A DNA stretch of 64,000 nucleotides from Sedimentisphaera salicampi (GTDB lineage Bacteria > Planctomycetota > Phycisphaerae > Sedimentisphaerales > Sedimentisphaeraceae): positions 2,280,995 through 2,344,994 of the forward strand of contig NZ_CP021023.1 of assembly GCF_002117005.1 (NCBI RefSeq), written 5' to 3'. Position numbers and translations under genes: made by a program. The stretch's first letter is position 1, and each line of letters opens with the position of its first letter. Shown here piece after piece: positions 18,097 to 26,112 of the stretch. The notes below the pieces were generated by a model. That model searched no databases and had not been told where the DNA came from. It was given only the letters and a program-made list of their open reading frames with translations.

Positions 18097-18270
18097 CCAC
18101 AGATTACACAGATTGCACAGAGGGGAGATGTTTTTTTGACGGGATTTACAGCCCCAAACCGCTTTGGCTTCGGGGCAAGGATTCACAGGATAAATATTAA
18201 ATAAGGAAAAGGCGGAGAGGAATTTTTCAGCCGCTGATTCACACTGATTTTTCACTAATGATTTTGCTAC
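18097..18270. repeat. Long dispersed repeat, copy 1 ('gatttacagccccraaccgc')
   Basis: About 170 bp from 'gcacagaggggagatgtttt' through 'gatttacagcccc', 'ggggcaaggatt' and 'ggaaaaggcggagag' to 'cagccgctgattcacactga'. A closely similar stretch occurs at 56405-56570 and a partial one at 57960-58030. It contains the imperfect hairpin GCCCC…GGGGC. No coding potential. Confidence 0.75.
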
Positions 18271-18545
18271 GAGCCACGAATCTATCCGCGTGTTCTCCGC
18301 CTCCGGCGGACAGGCTCTCTGCCTTCGGCGGACTCCACGTGCGGCTCTGATTGTCATTAGTACTACGCAGCGACTTCACGATACGAAATATTTAAACCGA
18401 GCCACGCATGTAGGCCCGCCGCAGGCGGACTCCACGTGCGGCTCTGATTGTCGTTAGTATTACGCAGCGACTTCACGATACTAATATTTAAACCGAGCCA
18501 CGCATGTAGGCCCGCCGCAGGCGGGACGGAATAAGTGGATATCAT
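18271..18545 (-). repeat. REP/BIME-like intergenic repeat, partial tandem pair (minus orientation)
   Basis: Two successive cores ('gctctgattgtcattagtac…' and 'gctctgattgtcgttagtat…'), each ending 'aaccgagccacgcatgtagg', share the GC palindromes between them. This is a tandem head-to-tail arrangement like a mosaic BIME. Confidence 0.85.
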
Positions 18546-18661
18546 AAAATAGAAATAAGAGCAGTAGGCATAAGTTTTTTGCGCAGAGTTTTCAAGCAGC
18601 CTTGGGCTCTTTGATTGGTTTACCCCTGCAGGCAACACGCTGCTTGGTTTAAATATTCGAA

Positions 18662-19186
18662 TCACCGCAAGCTTTTATTATGATACACAGACATTGGAAC
18701 ACCCTGTTCATACAAAACATACTTGATAGCGTCGTATATGTGTTCAGTTTTCCATATATATTTAGTGCTGCCGTGCCTTGTCCATATTTTAAGATTTTGC
18801 ATCTCAGGGTAAGACTTGCGGAGTAATCTTGTGGCTTTTGATTTTATCTCTGTCATCATTCTTTCCGGTTTCTGCTTACCCGAAACTACAATATGCAGAT
18901 GTTCAGAGCGAACATGAGCCGCCATTAGATTCCATTCCCTCTCAGCGCATATATCGACAATAGACTTCAGAGCAATATCTCTCTGGCAGGGATTAAGGGT
19001 AACCTTTCTTTGCTGCATATTTTTTCTTATAGTATTCACTCGAAACTCATTCTCCGGCAGATAAGGTTGTCCGAACTTATTATGCTTTCTGTCAACACTT
19101 CCATTGCTCCTGCCATGCAATCGAGTTCCATAAGTTGAGAAGGTTATTAGAAAGCCTGCAGGCCAATATATATGCTCATATACCAT
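18662..19186 (-). CDS. REP-associated tyrosine transposase-like protein (Y1/HUH family)
   Basis: 174-aa single-strand DNA transposase-like protein. It starts like RAYT/Y1_Tnp members (WPAGFLITFSTYGTRLHGR), carries the HUH motif in RSEHLHIVVSG (HLH, about residue 100), and has the C-terminal helix YDAIKYVLYEQG whose tyrosine(s) are candidate nucleophiles. RAYT proteins cut REP palindromes and are thought to spread them. Here the gene sits between blocks of GC-rich palindromic repeats (17857-18545 and 19285-19385), the expected arrangement. No Shine-Dalgarno sequence is visible before the ATG at 19186. It lacks the terminal structures of a classical IS200/IS605 element. Activity is not proven. 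Confidence 0.8.
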   Translation of the reverse strand: MVYEHIYWPAGFLITFSTYGTRLHGRSNGSVDRKHNKFGQPYLPENEFRVNTIRKNMQQRKVTLNPCQRDIALKSIVDICAEREWNLMAAHVRSEHLHIVVSGKQKPERMMTEIKSKATRLLRKSYPEMQNLKIWTRHGSTKYIWKTEHIYDAIKYVLYEQGVPMSVYHNKSLR

Positions 19187-19244
19187 ACTGAAATTTTATC
19201 ACTAAAATAACCTGATACAATATAAAATTTTAAACGTCAATCAG

Positions 19245-19385
19245 AGGTGTGCGACAATATTTTTTGCAAAGCTTTTTAAAGCCGAATCTATCCGCGTGTT
19301 CTCCGCCTCCGGCGGACTCCACGTGCGGCTCTGATTGTCATTAGTATTACGCAGCGATTTCACAAAACGAGATATTTAAACCCGC
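19245..19385 (-). repeat. REP/BIME-like repeat with TGTGCGACA motif, upstream of the RAYT gene
   Basis: Begins 'ggtgtgcgacaatatttttt' and 'aagccgaatctatccg', then the core in minus orientation. It lies 60 bp beyond the start of the RAYT gene. The remaining gene-free sequence to 19579 is AT-rich and includes a 'tccgtgtaatcagtggatta' phrase. Confidence 0.8.
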
Positions 19386-19579
19386 GCCCCACTTGCTGCT
19401 CGCCACAGGCCACAAAAAATCTGTGCAATCCGTGTAATCAGTGGATTATATCTGAAATCTTTGCGAAAAAATTTAATATTTTTTTCGATTTGTCTTGATT
19501 TTTCTTCACAATCAAATTTAATCGATTAAAATGTTTCTCTATGCAGTTACGCATTACTCTTTATTGAAAGGTTTTTGTT

Positions 19580-19753
19580 ATGTATATGGGTATTGAAAGC
19601 GGCTTCGTATTTACAGGTTACATCCTGTGCATTGCCAGTGCCGTTCTGTGTGTGGTTTACGGGCTCTTAAACTGGAACAAGGGCAGCGAAAAGGTTGACA
19701 TCGAAGATGTTAAATGGGCAGACAAAGAGAAGGATGTGGAAAAAGAATTTTAG
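19580..19753 (+). CDS. Symporter small accessory protein, orphan
   Basis: 57-aa protein read directly: it starts MYMGIESGFVFTGYILCIAS, has one transmembrane helix (about residues 9-31, ending CVVYGLLNW), then a charged tail with NWNKGSEKVDIEDVKWADK. The LCIxSxxLCVVYGLxNWNxG pattern matches the small accessory protein normally encoded just before sodium:solute symporters, where it is presumed to aid the transporter. AAAGG ribosome site 7 nt before the ATG. No symporter follows: the next gene, 66 bp on, encodes an outer-membrane barrel. Either its partner is elsewhere or it has been separated by rearrangement. Recognition is from memory of the family motif. Confidence 0.72.
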   Translation: MYMGIESGFVFTGYILCIASAVLCVVYGLLNWNKGSEKVDIEDVKWADKEKDVEKEF

Positions 19754-19819
19754 CGTTTTTTCTATTTTAGTTGATCATGCAAACTGTTAGTTATTTTAAT
19801 TGCAATTGAGAGGAAAGTT

Positions 19820-21175
19820 ATGAAAAGGTTAGTTTTAATTCTTGTGCTGTGCGCATTTCTCCCGAAATTTCCGGCAAGCGCAGAAAATTCACTTCTTGAA
19901 ACGCTCAAAAATCCTGTAGAAGGTATGGAGCTCTACGGCGATTTCCGATACCGCAGGGTTTACGGCGAAGAGTGGTATCTAAACAATGCCGCTAAAGACG
20001 GGCATCAGAATTACGACAGGATCCGTGCCCGCCTCGGAGCAAAACACCAGTTTACCGATGAGATTGGCGTGGATTTCAGGATGGTTCAGGAGCTGTGGTG
20101 CTTCGACGATCCTGAATACAAAGACAATTCCGTTGATTTTGATGAGGCCATTATAGACCGCTTGAACGTAAAGCTGGATAATTTCCTTGATATGCCCGTT
20201 ACAGCGGTTTTAGGTCGTCAGGATATCATACTGAGCAAATGGCTCGTTTTAGACGGCACACCTCTTGACGGTTCAAGAACGATTTTCTTTGATGCCGCCA
20301 GATTCACAGTGGATATGGATGAGGGCAGAACGCTGGACCTCGTTTACACTCAGAACTACGCAAGGGCATCAAAAACGCTCGAGCCCTTCAGCGAGCAGGC
20401 AGACCGCCGGCTCACTCAGAACGATGAGCAGGGCGTAATTATGTACTATACAGACAAATCGCAGGAGGCCTTCAGCTGGGAAGCATACTTTATGCTCAAG
20501 GAAGACGATGTGGCGGAAATTGCCCCAAGGTATAATCCGGACTGGAGCAGGGAATCAGAGATCTATACCTTCGGCGGTGCGTTTAACGGCGGGATCAATG
20601 ATAATATGAGCTACCGCCTTGAAGCCGCTGTTCAGACAGGCGAGAAGGCGATTGATTCCAGCTCAGCCCCCCAAGACCTTGAGGCATTCGGAACGCTGAA
20701 CAGCCTCTGCTACTCGTTCAACGACGAGATGAACAATATGCTCACGCTCGAATATGAGTATCTCTCAGGCGATAATCCTTCCACAGACGACAACGAGGGC
20801 TTCGACCCGCTCTGGGGCGAATGGCCGAGATATTCTGAGATGTACGTTTACACTCAGGCTCTCGAAGGCTCGCTTGCAGACCATACCAACCTGCACAGGG
20901 TTGGGCTTACCCACAAATTCGACCCTGCCGAGAAAACTAAATGGACAAACGCATTCCATCTGCTCTGGGCTGCTCAGGACAGGCAGGGGGCTCAATATGG
21001 CGGAGACAGCGATGTATTCCGCGGCCAGCTCCTAACGAGCGTTTTGAGGCACAGAATCTCAAAACAGTTCTCAACTCGGCTCAACGCTGAATATTTCATC
21101 CCGGGCAATTACTACGATGAGGCTTGGCAAAATGAATCTCTCTTTTTGAGGGCGGAAGTGGTTTACTCATTCTAA
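19820..21175 (+). CDS. Alginate-export-like outer-membrane beta-barrel
   Basis: 451 aa. Signal peptide at residues 1-21 (LVLILVLCAFLPKFPASA). The mature protein has the AlgE/alginate-export pattern: LYGDFRYRRVYG, DRIRARLGAKHQFTDEIGVDFRMVQ, LGRQDIILSKWLVLDGTPLDGSRT and many alternating amphipathic strands to a C-terminal aromatic residue (RAEVVYSF). It probably forms a porin-like channel for anionic oligosaccharides or other small solutes. No alginate biosynthesis genes are present, so uptake or general porin function is as likely as export. GAGAGGAAAG ribosome site; intrinsic terminator after the stop. Confidence 0.82.
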   Translation: MKRLVLILVLCAFLPKFPASAENSLLETLKNPVEGMELYGDFRYRRVYGEEWYLNNAAKDGHQNYDRIRARLGAKHQFTDEIGVDFRMVQELWCFDDPEYKDNSVDFDEAIIDRLNVKLDNFLDMPVTAVLGRQDIILSKWLVLDGTPLDGSRTIFFDAARFTVDMDEGRTLDLVYTQNYARASKTLEPFSEQADRRLTQNDEQGVIMYYTDKSQEAFSWEAYFMLKEDDVAEIAPRYNPDWSRESEIYTFGGAFNGGINDNMSYRLEAAVQTGEKAIDSSSAPQDLEAFGTLNSLCYSFNDEMNNMLTLEYEYLSGDNPSTDDNEGFDPLWGEWPRYSEMYVYTQALEGSLADHTNLHRVGLTHKFDPAEKTKWTNAFHLLWAAQDRQGAQYGGDSDVFRGQLLTSVLRHRISKQFSTRLNAEYFIPGNYYDEAWQNESLFLRAEVVYSF

Positions 21176-21202
21176 GAAAAGAGTAAAATAATAGACTACC
21201 GC

Positions 21203-21235
21203 AGCCTGTTGTGCTTGAGCATAGCAGGCTTTTTT
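21203..21235 (+). terminator. Intrinsic terminator after the alginate-export-like gene
   Basis: AGCCTGTTGTGC/GCATAGCAGGCT stem with a TTGA loop and six T residues. Confidence 0.9.
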
Positions 21236-21257
21236 AGTGTTTTTCGGAAAAGAATTT

Positions 21258-22166
21258 ATGTGGATAACGCTTGGAATATTAAGCTCGCTTTTTCTCGGCC
21301 TATACGATCTGAGCAAAAAGCACTCGCTGCAGGATAATGCCGTTCTGCCGGTGCTGTTTCTCTCCACCCTCTCAGGGCTTATTGTCGTTCTGCCGTTTCT
21401 GTTTGTCTCGAGAGCTGCTCCAAGCCTTCTGGATGATACCATCCTCTATATCGCTCCCCTGAGCATCAAGAGCCATCTTATCATATCAGCAAAGAGTTTC
21501 ATCGTGGCCGGCAGCTGGGTTTTCGGATACTACGCCCTCAAGCACCTGCCGATATCCATCGTTGCCCCCATAAGGGCCACCTCGCCTTTCTGGGTGCTGA
21601 TAGGGGCTGTGCTGATATTTGGAGAATCGCCAAACCTGATTCAGCTTTCTGGGGTGATAATAATCATCGTTTCTTTCTACTGCTTCTCTGTTCTGGGCAG
21701 GCTGGAGGGGATACATTTCGAGAAAAACCGCTGGATTATTTTCACTCTAATAGCAATGGGGCTCGGTATTTGCAGCGGGCTTTACGATAAATACCTTATC
21801 TCCCGTGCGGGATATTCTCCGATAGCCGTTCAGCTCTGGTTCACGTTCTATATGGTGCTGATTTTCGGCCTGCTGAATATATTCCTCTGGTATCCATCGC
21901 GCAAACAGACTACGCCTTTCCGCTGGAGCATAAGCATAGTGCTGATTGGGGTGTTTCTTATCCTTGCAGACTTCGCCTACTTCACCTCGCTGAGCATTGA
22001 AGGCTCTCTGCTGACGATCCTTGCTGCTCTTAGAAGGGCAAGTGTTTTGTTTGTGTTTACGATTGGAGCGATTATATTTAAGGAAGTGAATAAAGGCAAA
22101 AAGGCATACGCCCTGATTGGCGTTGTTGCCGGCGTGATGTTAATACTATTCGGTTCAAATGGGTAA
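21258..22166 (+). CDS. EamA-family (DMT) transporter
   Basis: About ten transmembrane helices in two EamA repeats: residues 1-130, with YYALKHLPISIVAPIRATSPFWVLIGAVLIFGE, and residues 150-300, with DFAYFTSLSIEGSLLTILAALRRASVLFVF. Drug/metabolite transporters of this type export or import small metabolites; the substrate is not predictable. The ATG at 21258 with GGAAAAG upstream is preferred over a GTG at 21237 that overlaps the preceding terminator. The last codons overlap the maf start by 8 nt, indicating translational coupling. Confidence 0.88.
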   Translation: MWITLGILSSLFLGLYDLSKKHSLQDNAVLPVLFLSTLSGLIVVLPFLFVSRAAPSLLDDTILYIAPLSIKSHLIISAKSFIVAGSWVFGYYALKHLPISIVAPIRATSPFWVLIGAVLIFGESPNLIQLSGVIIIIVSFYCFSVLGRLEGIHFEKNRWIIFTLIAMGLGICSGLYDKYLISRAGYSPIAVQLWFTFYMVLIFGLLNIFLWYPSRKQTTPFRWSISIVLIGVFLILADFAYFTSLSIEGSLLTILAALRRASVLFVFTIGAIIFKEVNKGKKAYALIGVVAGVMLILFGSNG

Positions 22167-22773
22167 AACTATGAGCGGGAATAAATTTATACTCGCATCC
22201 GCCTCGCCGAGGCGTAAAGAACTGCTTGAGCAGGCTGGATATATATTTGATATTGTGCCTTCAGGTGTGGATGAAGAGAGCTTCAAACGCGCAGGCCTGA
22301 GCCCCACGGGCTACACAGAAAAGCTCGCAGAGGCCAAAGCAAAGGTGGTGGCGGAGGATTATCCGAGCATCCCCGTTCTCGGTTCAGACTGCATCGTAGA
22401 GCTGGGCGGCGAGATTTTCGAAAAGCCCCAAGATGAAAAAGATGCGGAGCGAATTATCAAAACGCTTTTCAGCAGTCCGCATTATGTTATCACTTCTGTT
22501 GCGCTTGTGCTGAAGGCGAAAGGGGAGCAAAGCGTTCAAACAGCCGTTACAAAAATCCATCCGGCAAGGCTTACCACCGAGCAGATAGCCCACCATATCA
22601 GCACCGGTAGATGGCAGGGTAGAGCAGGAGGCTACGGCGTGCAAGATCCGCATACCGAGGAATATATCGAGAAGATTGAAGGCAGCTTTACGAATGTCGT
22701 GGGACTGCCGATGGAGCTCACCAGCGAGATGCTGAAGGATTTCGGCATCACTCCCGAGCTTCAGGAGAATTAG
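22159..22773 (+). CDS. maf: Maf-like nucleoside triphosphate pyrophosphatase
   Basis: 204 aa. Hydrolyses (modified) nucleoside triphosphates, dTTP or UTP in characterised members, to monophosphates and pyrophosphate, as a housecleaning enzyme. Family motifs: FILASASPRRKELLEQAGY at the N-terminus, VLGSDCIVEL (catalytic Asp), the EKPQDEKDAERII helix and the C-terminal GRAGGYGVQD. The length is normal. The start at 22159 overlaps the EamA gene; an internal ATG at 22171 (MSGNKF) is also possible. It is followed after 17 bp by a hypothetical gene with an AAGGAG site, so the three genes form an operon. Confidence 0.93.
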   Translation: MGKTMSGNKFILASASPRRKELLEQAGYIFDIVPSGVDEESFKRAGLSPTGYTEKLAEAKAKVVAEDYPSIPVLGSDCIVELGGEIFEKPQDEKDAERIIKTLFSSPHYVITSVALVLKAKGEQSVQTAVTKIHPARLTTEQIAHHISTGRWQGRAGGYGVQDPHTEEYIEKIEGSFTNVVGLPMELTSEMLKDFGITPELQEN

Positions 22774-22790
22774 ATTAAGGAGTTTTTATT

Positions 22791-23348
22791 ATGTATGAAT
22801 CACCTTGGATTCTGATAATTGTTTCGGCAGCTGTCTTTGTGGCGGTATCGCTGTTCAGGATGTTTATGCCTGAGAAAAAGGCTTGGCATCAGCTTCTGAT
22901 TCCCGTTGTTATCTTTGCCTCCGCTTTCATTGTTGATCTTTCCGTCGAGACAGACAGAGAGGCTATAAGCTCTGTAATCAGCGATACGAAGGAGGCTGTT
23001 GTAACCCGTGATATAGAGCTGCTCAAATCAGTTGTATCCAAAGATTACAGAGACCCCAGAAACGGAACGTATAACGGCCTTATATCGGTGTTTGAAAGAT
23101 TTTTCAAGAGCCCTTTCTTGCGAGATTTGGATCTGCGGGGTGTTGAGATCACGCACGGAAAATCCAAGGGCAGCGTATCGGCTGCCGCCTTCTGCAAATT
23201 CGATCCGCAAAGCGAATATTCTTCTTATGCAGGTGTGGTGATTGTGGAAGGAAAGGCCAATCTGGAAAAGCAGGGCGGGCAGTGGAAGATTGTAAACGTG
23301 GATATAGACACAGTAAACAATCAGGACGTAAGCAATTTAGGCTTTTGA
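22791..23348 (+). CDS. Hypothetical membrane protein with an NTF2-like domain
   Basis: 185 aa, not a named family that I recognise. Two N-terminal transmembrane helices (residues 5-25 and 36-53). The soluble C-terminal part (about 55-180) begins REAISSVISDTKEAVVTRDIELLKSVVSKDYRD, a pattern typical of SnoaL/NTF2-like folds, and ends in QGGQWKIVNVDID. Similar two-domain proteins are common in Phycisphaerae. AAGGAG ribosome site. It is the last gene of the EamA-maf unit, and its 3' end overlaps the convergent gene by 12 bp. Role unknown. Confidence 0.75.
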   Translation: MYESPWILIIVSAAVFVAVSLFRMFMPEKKAWHQLLIPVVIFASAFIVDLSVETDREAISSVISDTKEAVVTRDIELLKSVVSKDYRDPRNGTYNGLISVFERFFKSPFLRDLDLRGVEITHGKSKGSVSAAAFCKFDPQSEYSSYAGVVIVEGKANLEKQGGQWKIVNVDIDTVNNQDVSNLGF

Positions 23349-23681
23349 GACCGGTTCAAGCAGGTAGTTTTCGTCCTCAGCGGGGCTTATGCGGAAAATC
23401 CCGCTTAATATCCTGCCCTCAAACCTGAAATTTTCGTTGCTGAGCGGGGTGCATTCTCCCTCGTCCGCTCTGGCTGCATAGCCCTTGCCCTTATTTACAG
23501 GCCCTTCGTAGGTGAGGAATTTCTTGTCGTGGTCTTTGATTTTAGCGATCGTTCTGGCTCTCTGGCCTAAATCGCCGAGCTCTTCTAAGCGGTACGTCTC
23601 GAGATGGTCCTTCCTTTCGAGCATAAGATCGAAATGGTCATTAGTGTACGGGCATTTATGCTCAATAAGTACAAATCTCAT
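23337..23681 (-). CDS. LigD 3'-phosphoesterase-like small protein
   Basis: 114 aa. Resembles the stand-alone planctomycete version of the phosphoesterase domain at the N-terminus of DNA ligase D: RFVLIEHKCPYTNDHFDLMLERKDHLETYRL (HxDLMLE motif), then LTYEGPVNKGKGYA and FRFEGRILSGIFRI. The domain in LigD trims 3'-phosphates and ribonucleotides during end joining. The small proteins are uncharacterised, so activity is an inference. The start overlaps the end of fetB-like by 4 nt (ATGA), making it the terminal gene of the minus-strand operon hydE-ribF-fetA-fetB. Confidence 0.7.
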   Translation of the reverse strand: MRFVLIEHKCPYTNDHFDLMLERKDHLETYRLEELGDLGQRARTIAKIKDHDKKFLTYEGPVNKGKGYAARADEGECTPLSNENFRFEGRILSGIFRISPAEDENYLLEPVSKA

Positions 23682-24481
23682 TTATCAGGCTCTTTCAATA
23701 CGTCCGGCTTGAGGTTATCGAACTTGTCAAACGTTGTAAGGGTGGTCAGTTTCAGGTTCAGATAGCCGGTGAAGGTCATAGTAATGAATATCGCAATCAT
23801 TATAGCAATCTGATACTTAATCGCAGTCATCGGCATTGAACCTCCGAGGATCTGGCCTGTCATAACCCCAGGAAGCGATACAATCCCCACCGTAGCAATC
23901 ACCGTAACCGTTGGTATCAGCGATGCCCTGAGAGCCTCGGCCATAAACGGTTTCATCGCCTCGTTTCGCGTTGCTCCCATCAAGAGATAACTCGAATAGA
24001 GCTTTCTGCTCTCTTCCATTTTTGTGTAGAACCGCTCAAGCACGAGCACATTCCCCCGCATAGAGTTCCCCAGTATCATACCGGTAAGCGGGATGAAATA
24101 CCTCGCATCGTAGAAAGGCTCCGGCCTTACCACAAGCACAATCAGAAACGAGGCTACTGTAATCGTGGAAATCGCTATCCCCGCAAGCACGGGCAGGAAG
24201 AAGTATTTTTTCCGCAGGCCGGCGTTTGATGTAACGCTCAGATTGGCCGCAAGGAGCATCACCATAAGCCATGCCGTATTGAGCAGGAAATTATTGAACA
24301 GGAATATATACTTCAAAAAAATCCCAACGAGAAGAAGCTGGCCGGTCATACGCAATATCGCAATAACCACCCTTTTGGTGAGCCCGAGCTTATAGCGGAC
24401 TATTATCGCAAGCGATGGAATAAGCAGGGCATACATAAAAATGAGCTTCCAGATTCCGATCTCTATCGCTCCGCCGTTCAT
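23678..24481 (-). CDS. ABC transporter permease, FetB/UPF0014 family
   Basis: 267 aa with six or seven transmembrane helices. It carries the UPF0014 signature: MILGNSMRGNVLVLERFYTKMEE, LLMGATRNEAMKPFMAEALRASLIPTV and GIVSLPGVMTGQILGGSMPMTAIKYQI. In E. coli FetAB exports iron and protects against peroxide; the same role is plausible here. It is encoded 1 bp after the ATPase gene. The size is normal. Confidence 0.88.
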   Translation of the reverse strand: MNGGAIEIGIWKLIFMYALLIPSLAIIVRYKLGLTKRVVIAILRMTGQLLLVGIFLKYIFLFNNFLLNTAWLMVMLLAANLSVTSNAGLRKKYFFLPVLAGIAISTITVASFLIVLVVRPEPFYDARYFIPLTGMILGNSMRGNVLVLERFYTKMEESRKLYSSYLLMGATRNEAMKPFMAEALRASLIPTVTVIATVGIVSLPGVMTGQILGGSMPMTAIKYQIAIMIAIFITMTFTGYLNLKLTTLTTFDKFDNLKPDVLKEPDK

Positions 24482-24482
24482 A

Positions 24483-25112
24483 TCAGGCCAGCCTCCCTTC
24501 TTTCATTGTGAGCTTTTCATCGCAGAAGCCGATCCAGTCCGGATCGTGGCTTACTGAAAGAACGGTATATTCATTCTCGTCCAAAAGACTCAGCAGCCTT
24601 TCCTTGCTTTCGGGGTCTAAGGCTGAGGTGGGCTCGTCCAGCAGAAGAACGTCTTTCTCAAGAAGGATCGCCCTTATTAGTGCAATTCTTTGCTTCTCTC
24701 CGCCTGAAATGAGTTTATTTTTCTTCAGGAGGATCGATTTGTCCAGCGCCAGTTTCTCAGCAAGCTGCTCCACTTTCTCCTGCGGGGGCTTTTTATCTTT
24801 GTTTGCCTTGAAGTCAAACGGCTTAAGCACCGCTTCGAGAGCTGTAGTGTTTCCGAGCTCCGGCTCCTGAGATACAAATCCGATCTTCCTTCTCAATTTG
24901 CCTACCGAGAAATGATCAATCTTTTCCCCTTCAAAGAAAATCTCTCCATCAAAGGCTGGGAGAATGCCTGCAATTGCCATAAGAAGAGATGTTTTCCCCG
25001 AGCCGGATGCCCCCGAGATTACATAACGCCTTCCCTTCTCGAAAGTGAAGCTTACGTTATCGAGGATCAAGGTGTCGGCGTTTTTTGCTGTAATATTTTT
25101 CAGCTCAATCAT
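24483..25112 (-). CDS. ABC transporter ATP-binding protein, FetA-like
   Basis: 209 aa, a single ABC ATPase. Walker A GASGSGKTSL (about residues 35-44), Q-loop GFVSQEPEL, signature ISGGEKQRIALIRAIL, Walker B VLLLDEPTSALDPES and the switch His in VLSVSHDPDW. With the adjacent FetB-like permease it probably forms a two-component metal exporter at the inner membrane. The ATG overlaps the 3' end of ribF by 8 nt, so translation is coupled. Confidence 0.9.
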   Translation of the reverse strand: MIELKNITAKNADTLILDNVSFTFEKGRRYVISGASGSGKTSLLMAIAGILPAFDGEIFFEGEKIDHFSVGKLRRKIGFVSQEPELGNTTALEAVLKPFDFKANKDKKPPQEKVEQLAEKLALDKSILLKKNKLISGGEKQRIALIRAILLEKDVLLLDEPTSALDPESKERLLSLLDENEYTVLSVSHDPDWIGFCDEKLTMKEGRLA

Positions 25113-26112
25113 TGTATAGGCTCATTTTCTTTTCGGTGAGGATCGATTCTGCCTGACGGCAGTCTAAGCTTATCTGCTCTGAGAGTTTGTCCTTATCCGG
25201 GAAAACCCTCTGCTCTCGCAGCTTTGCGATAAAGTCCATAGCCATCCATCTGCCTACAAGTCCTTTTTCAAGCGTTTTGCTTTCTCTGAGCAGATGTGCT
25301 TCGGTGAGCGTTGGGTTGCCGTCTTCAAAAGTCCTTGCCCGCCCAATGCTGTAAACTGCGGGTTCAAGCTTCTGCTTGTCTATCCGGCATACCTCCTCGC
25401 GGCTTTCTCCAATCTGCACAAACCCTGCGTAAACCCCGTCTGAGGGGCGGATTTGGATCTTTGGGTTTATGTTAGCTGTAGGGAAGCCGATCTGTCTTCC
25501 GATTCCTCGCCCGCACACAACCTCTCCAATAAGGCGATAAGGGCGCCATAGAGCAGAGGCTGCATCTTCAACAAACCCATTCTCGAGAAAATCTCTTATC
25601 AGTGAGCTTGATACCCTTCGCCTGCCTACCGAGAATTCAAGCTCGGCAAGCTCTTCGCAGCAGGCCTTGAAGCCGTGGACTTCGCCGAGTTTTTTCAGTG
25701 TTTCTATATCGCCGCTCCTTGAGTATCCGAAGCGGAAGTCGCAGCCTTCCACTATCGCTGCCGGATTGAATCTGCCGGCAAGAAAGTCCTTAGCAAATTC
25801 CTCCGGCGGCATATTCAAAAGCTTTGTGCTGTCTGTAATCACGGCAAGCTCATCAACCCCTGCCTTTTCCAGCAGGTTCACCTTCATCTCAAGAGGCGTG
25901 ATTATCTTAGGGGCCTTCTCGGGCTTGAGAAGGTAAACAGGGTGCGGCTCAAATGTTACAGCTGTAATCTTCTCTGTTCCTAATTCTTTTGCCGCCTCAA
26001 GGCATTTATTTATTATGTGTCTGTGGCCTCTGTGGATGCCGTCGAAATTGCCTATAGTGAGAATGCTTTTCGCTTTAGACTGGAAGCTTTCATCAACCTT
26101 AAAAACCTTCAT
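25105..26112 (-). CDS. ribF: Bifunctional riboflavin kinase/FAD synthetase
   Basis: Makes FMN from riboflavin and FAD from FMN. The N-terminal nucleotidyltransferase domain has TIGNFDGIHRGHRHII, a family variant of GxFDGxHxGH, and VEGCDFRFGYSRSGD. After the linker RRVSSSLIRDFLENG comes the C-terminal kinase domain with RGIGRQIGFPTANI and DGVYAGFVQIG. The start at 26112 (MKVFKVDE) is chosen because its ATG overlaps the hydE stop as ATGA; an upstream in-frame start lies inside hydE. The C-terminal ~40 residues extend slightly beyond the usual domain. Cofactor supply next to hydE is notable. Confidence 0.93.
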   Translation of the reverse strand: MKVFKVDESFQSKAKSILTIGNFDGIHRGHRHIINKCLEAAKELGTEKITAVTFEPHPVYLLKPEKAPKIITPLEMKVNLLEKAGVDELAVITDSTKLLNMPPEEFAKDFLAGRFNPAAIVEGCDFRFGYSRSGDIETLKKLGEVHGFKACCEELAELEFSVGRRRVSSSLIRDFLENGFVEDAASALWRPYRLIGEVVCGRGIGRQIGFPTANINPKIQIRPSDGVYAGFVQIGESREEVCRIDKQKLEPAVYSIGRARTFEDGNPTLTEAHLLRESKTLEKGLVGRWMAMDFIAKLREQRVFPDKDKLSEQISLDCRQAESILTEKKMSLYND

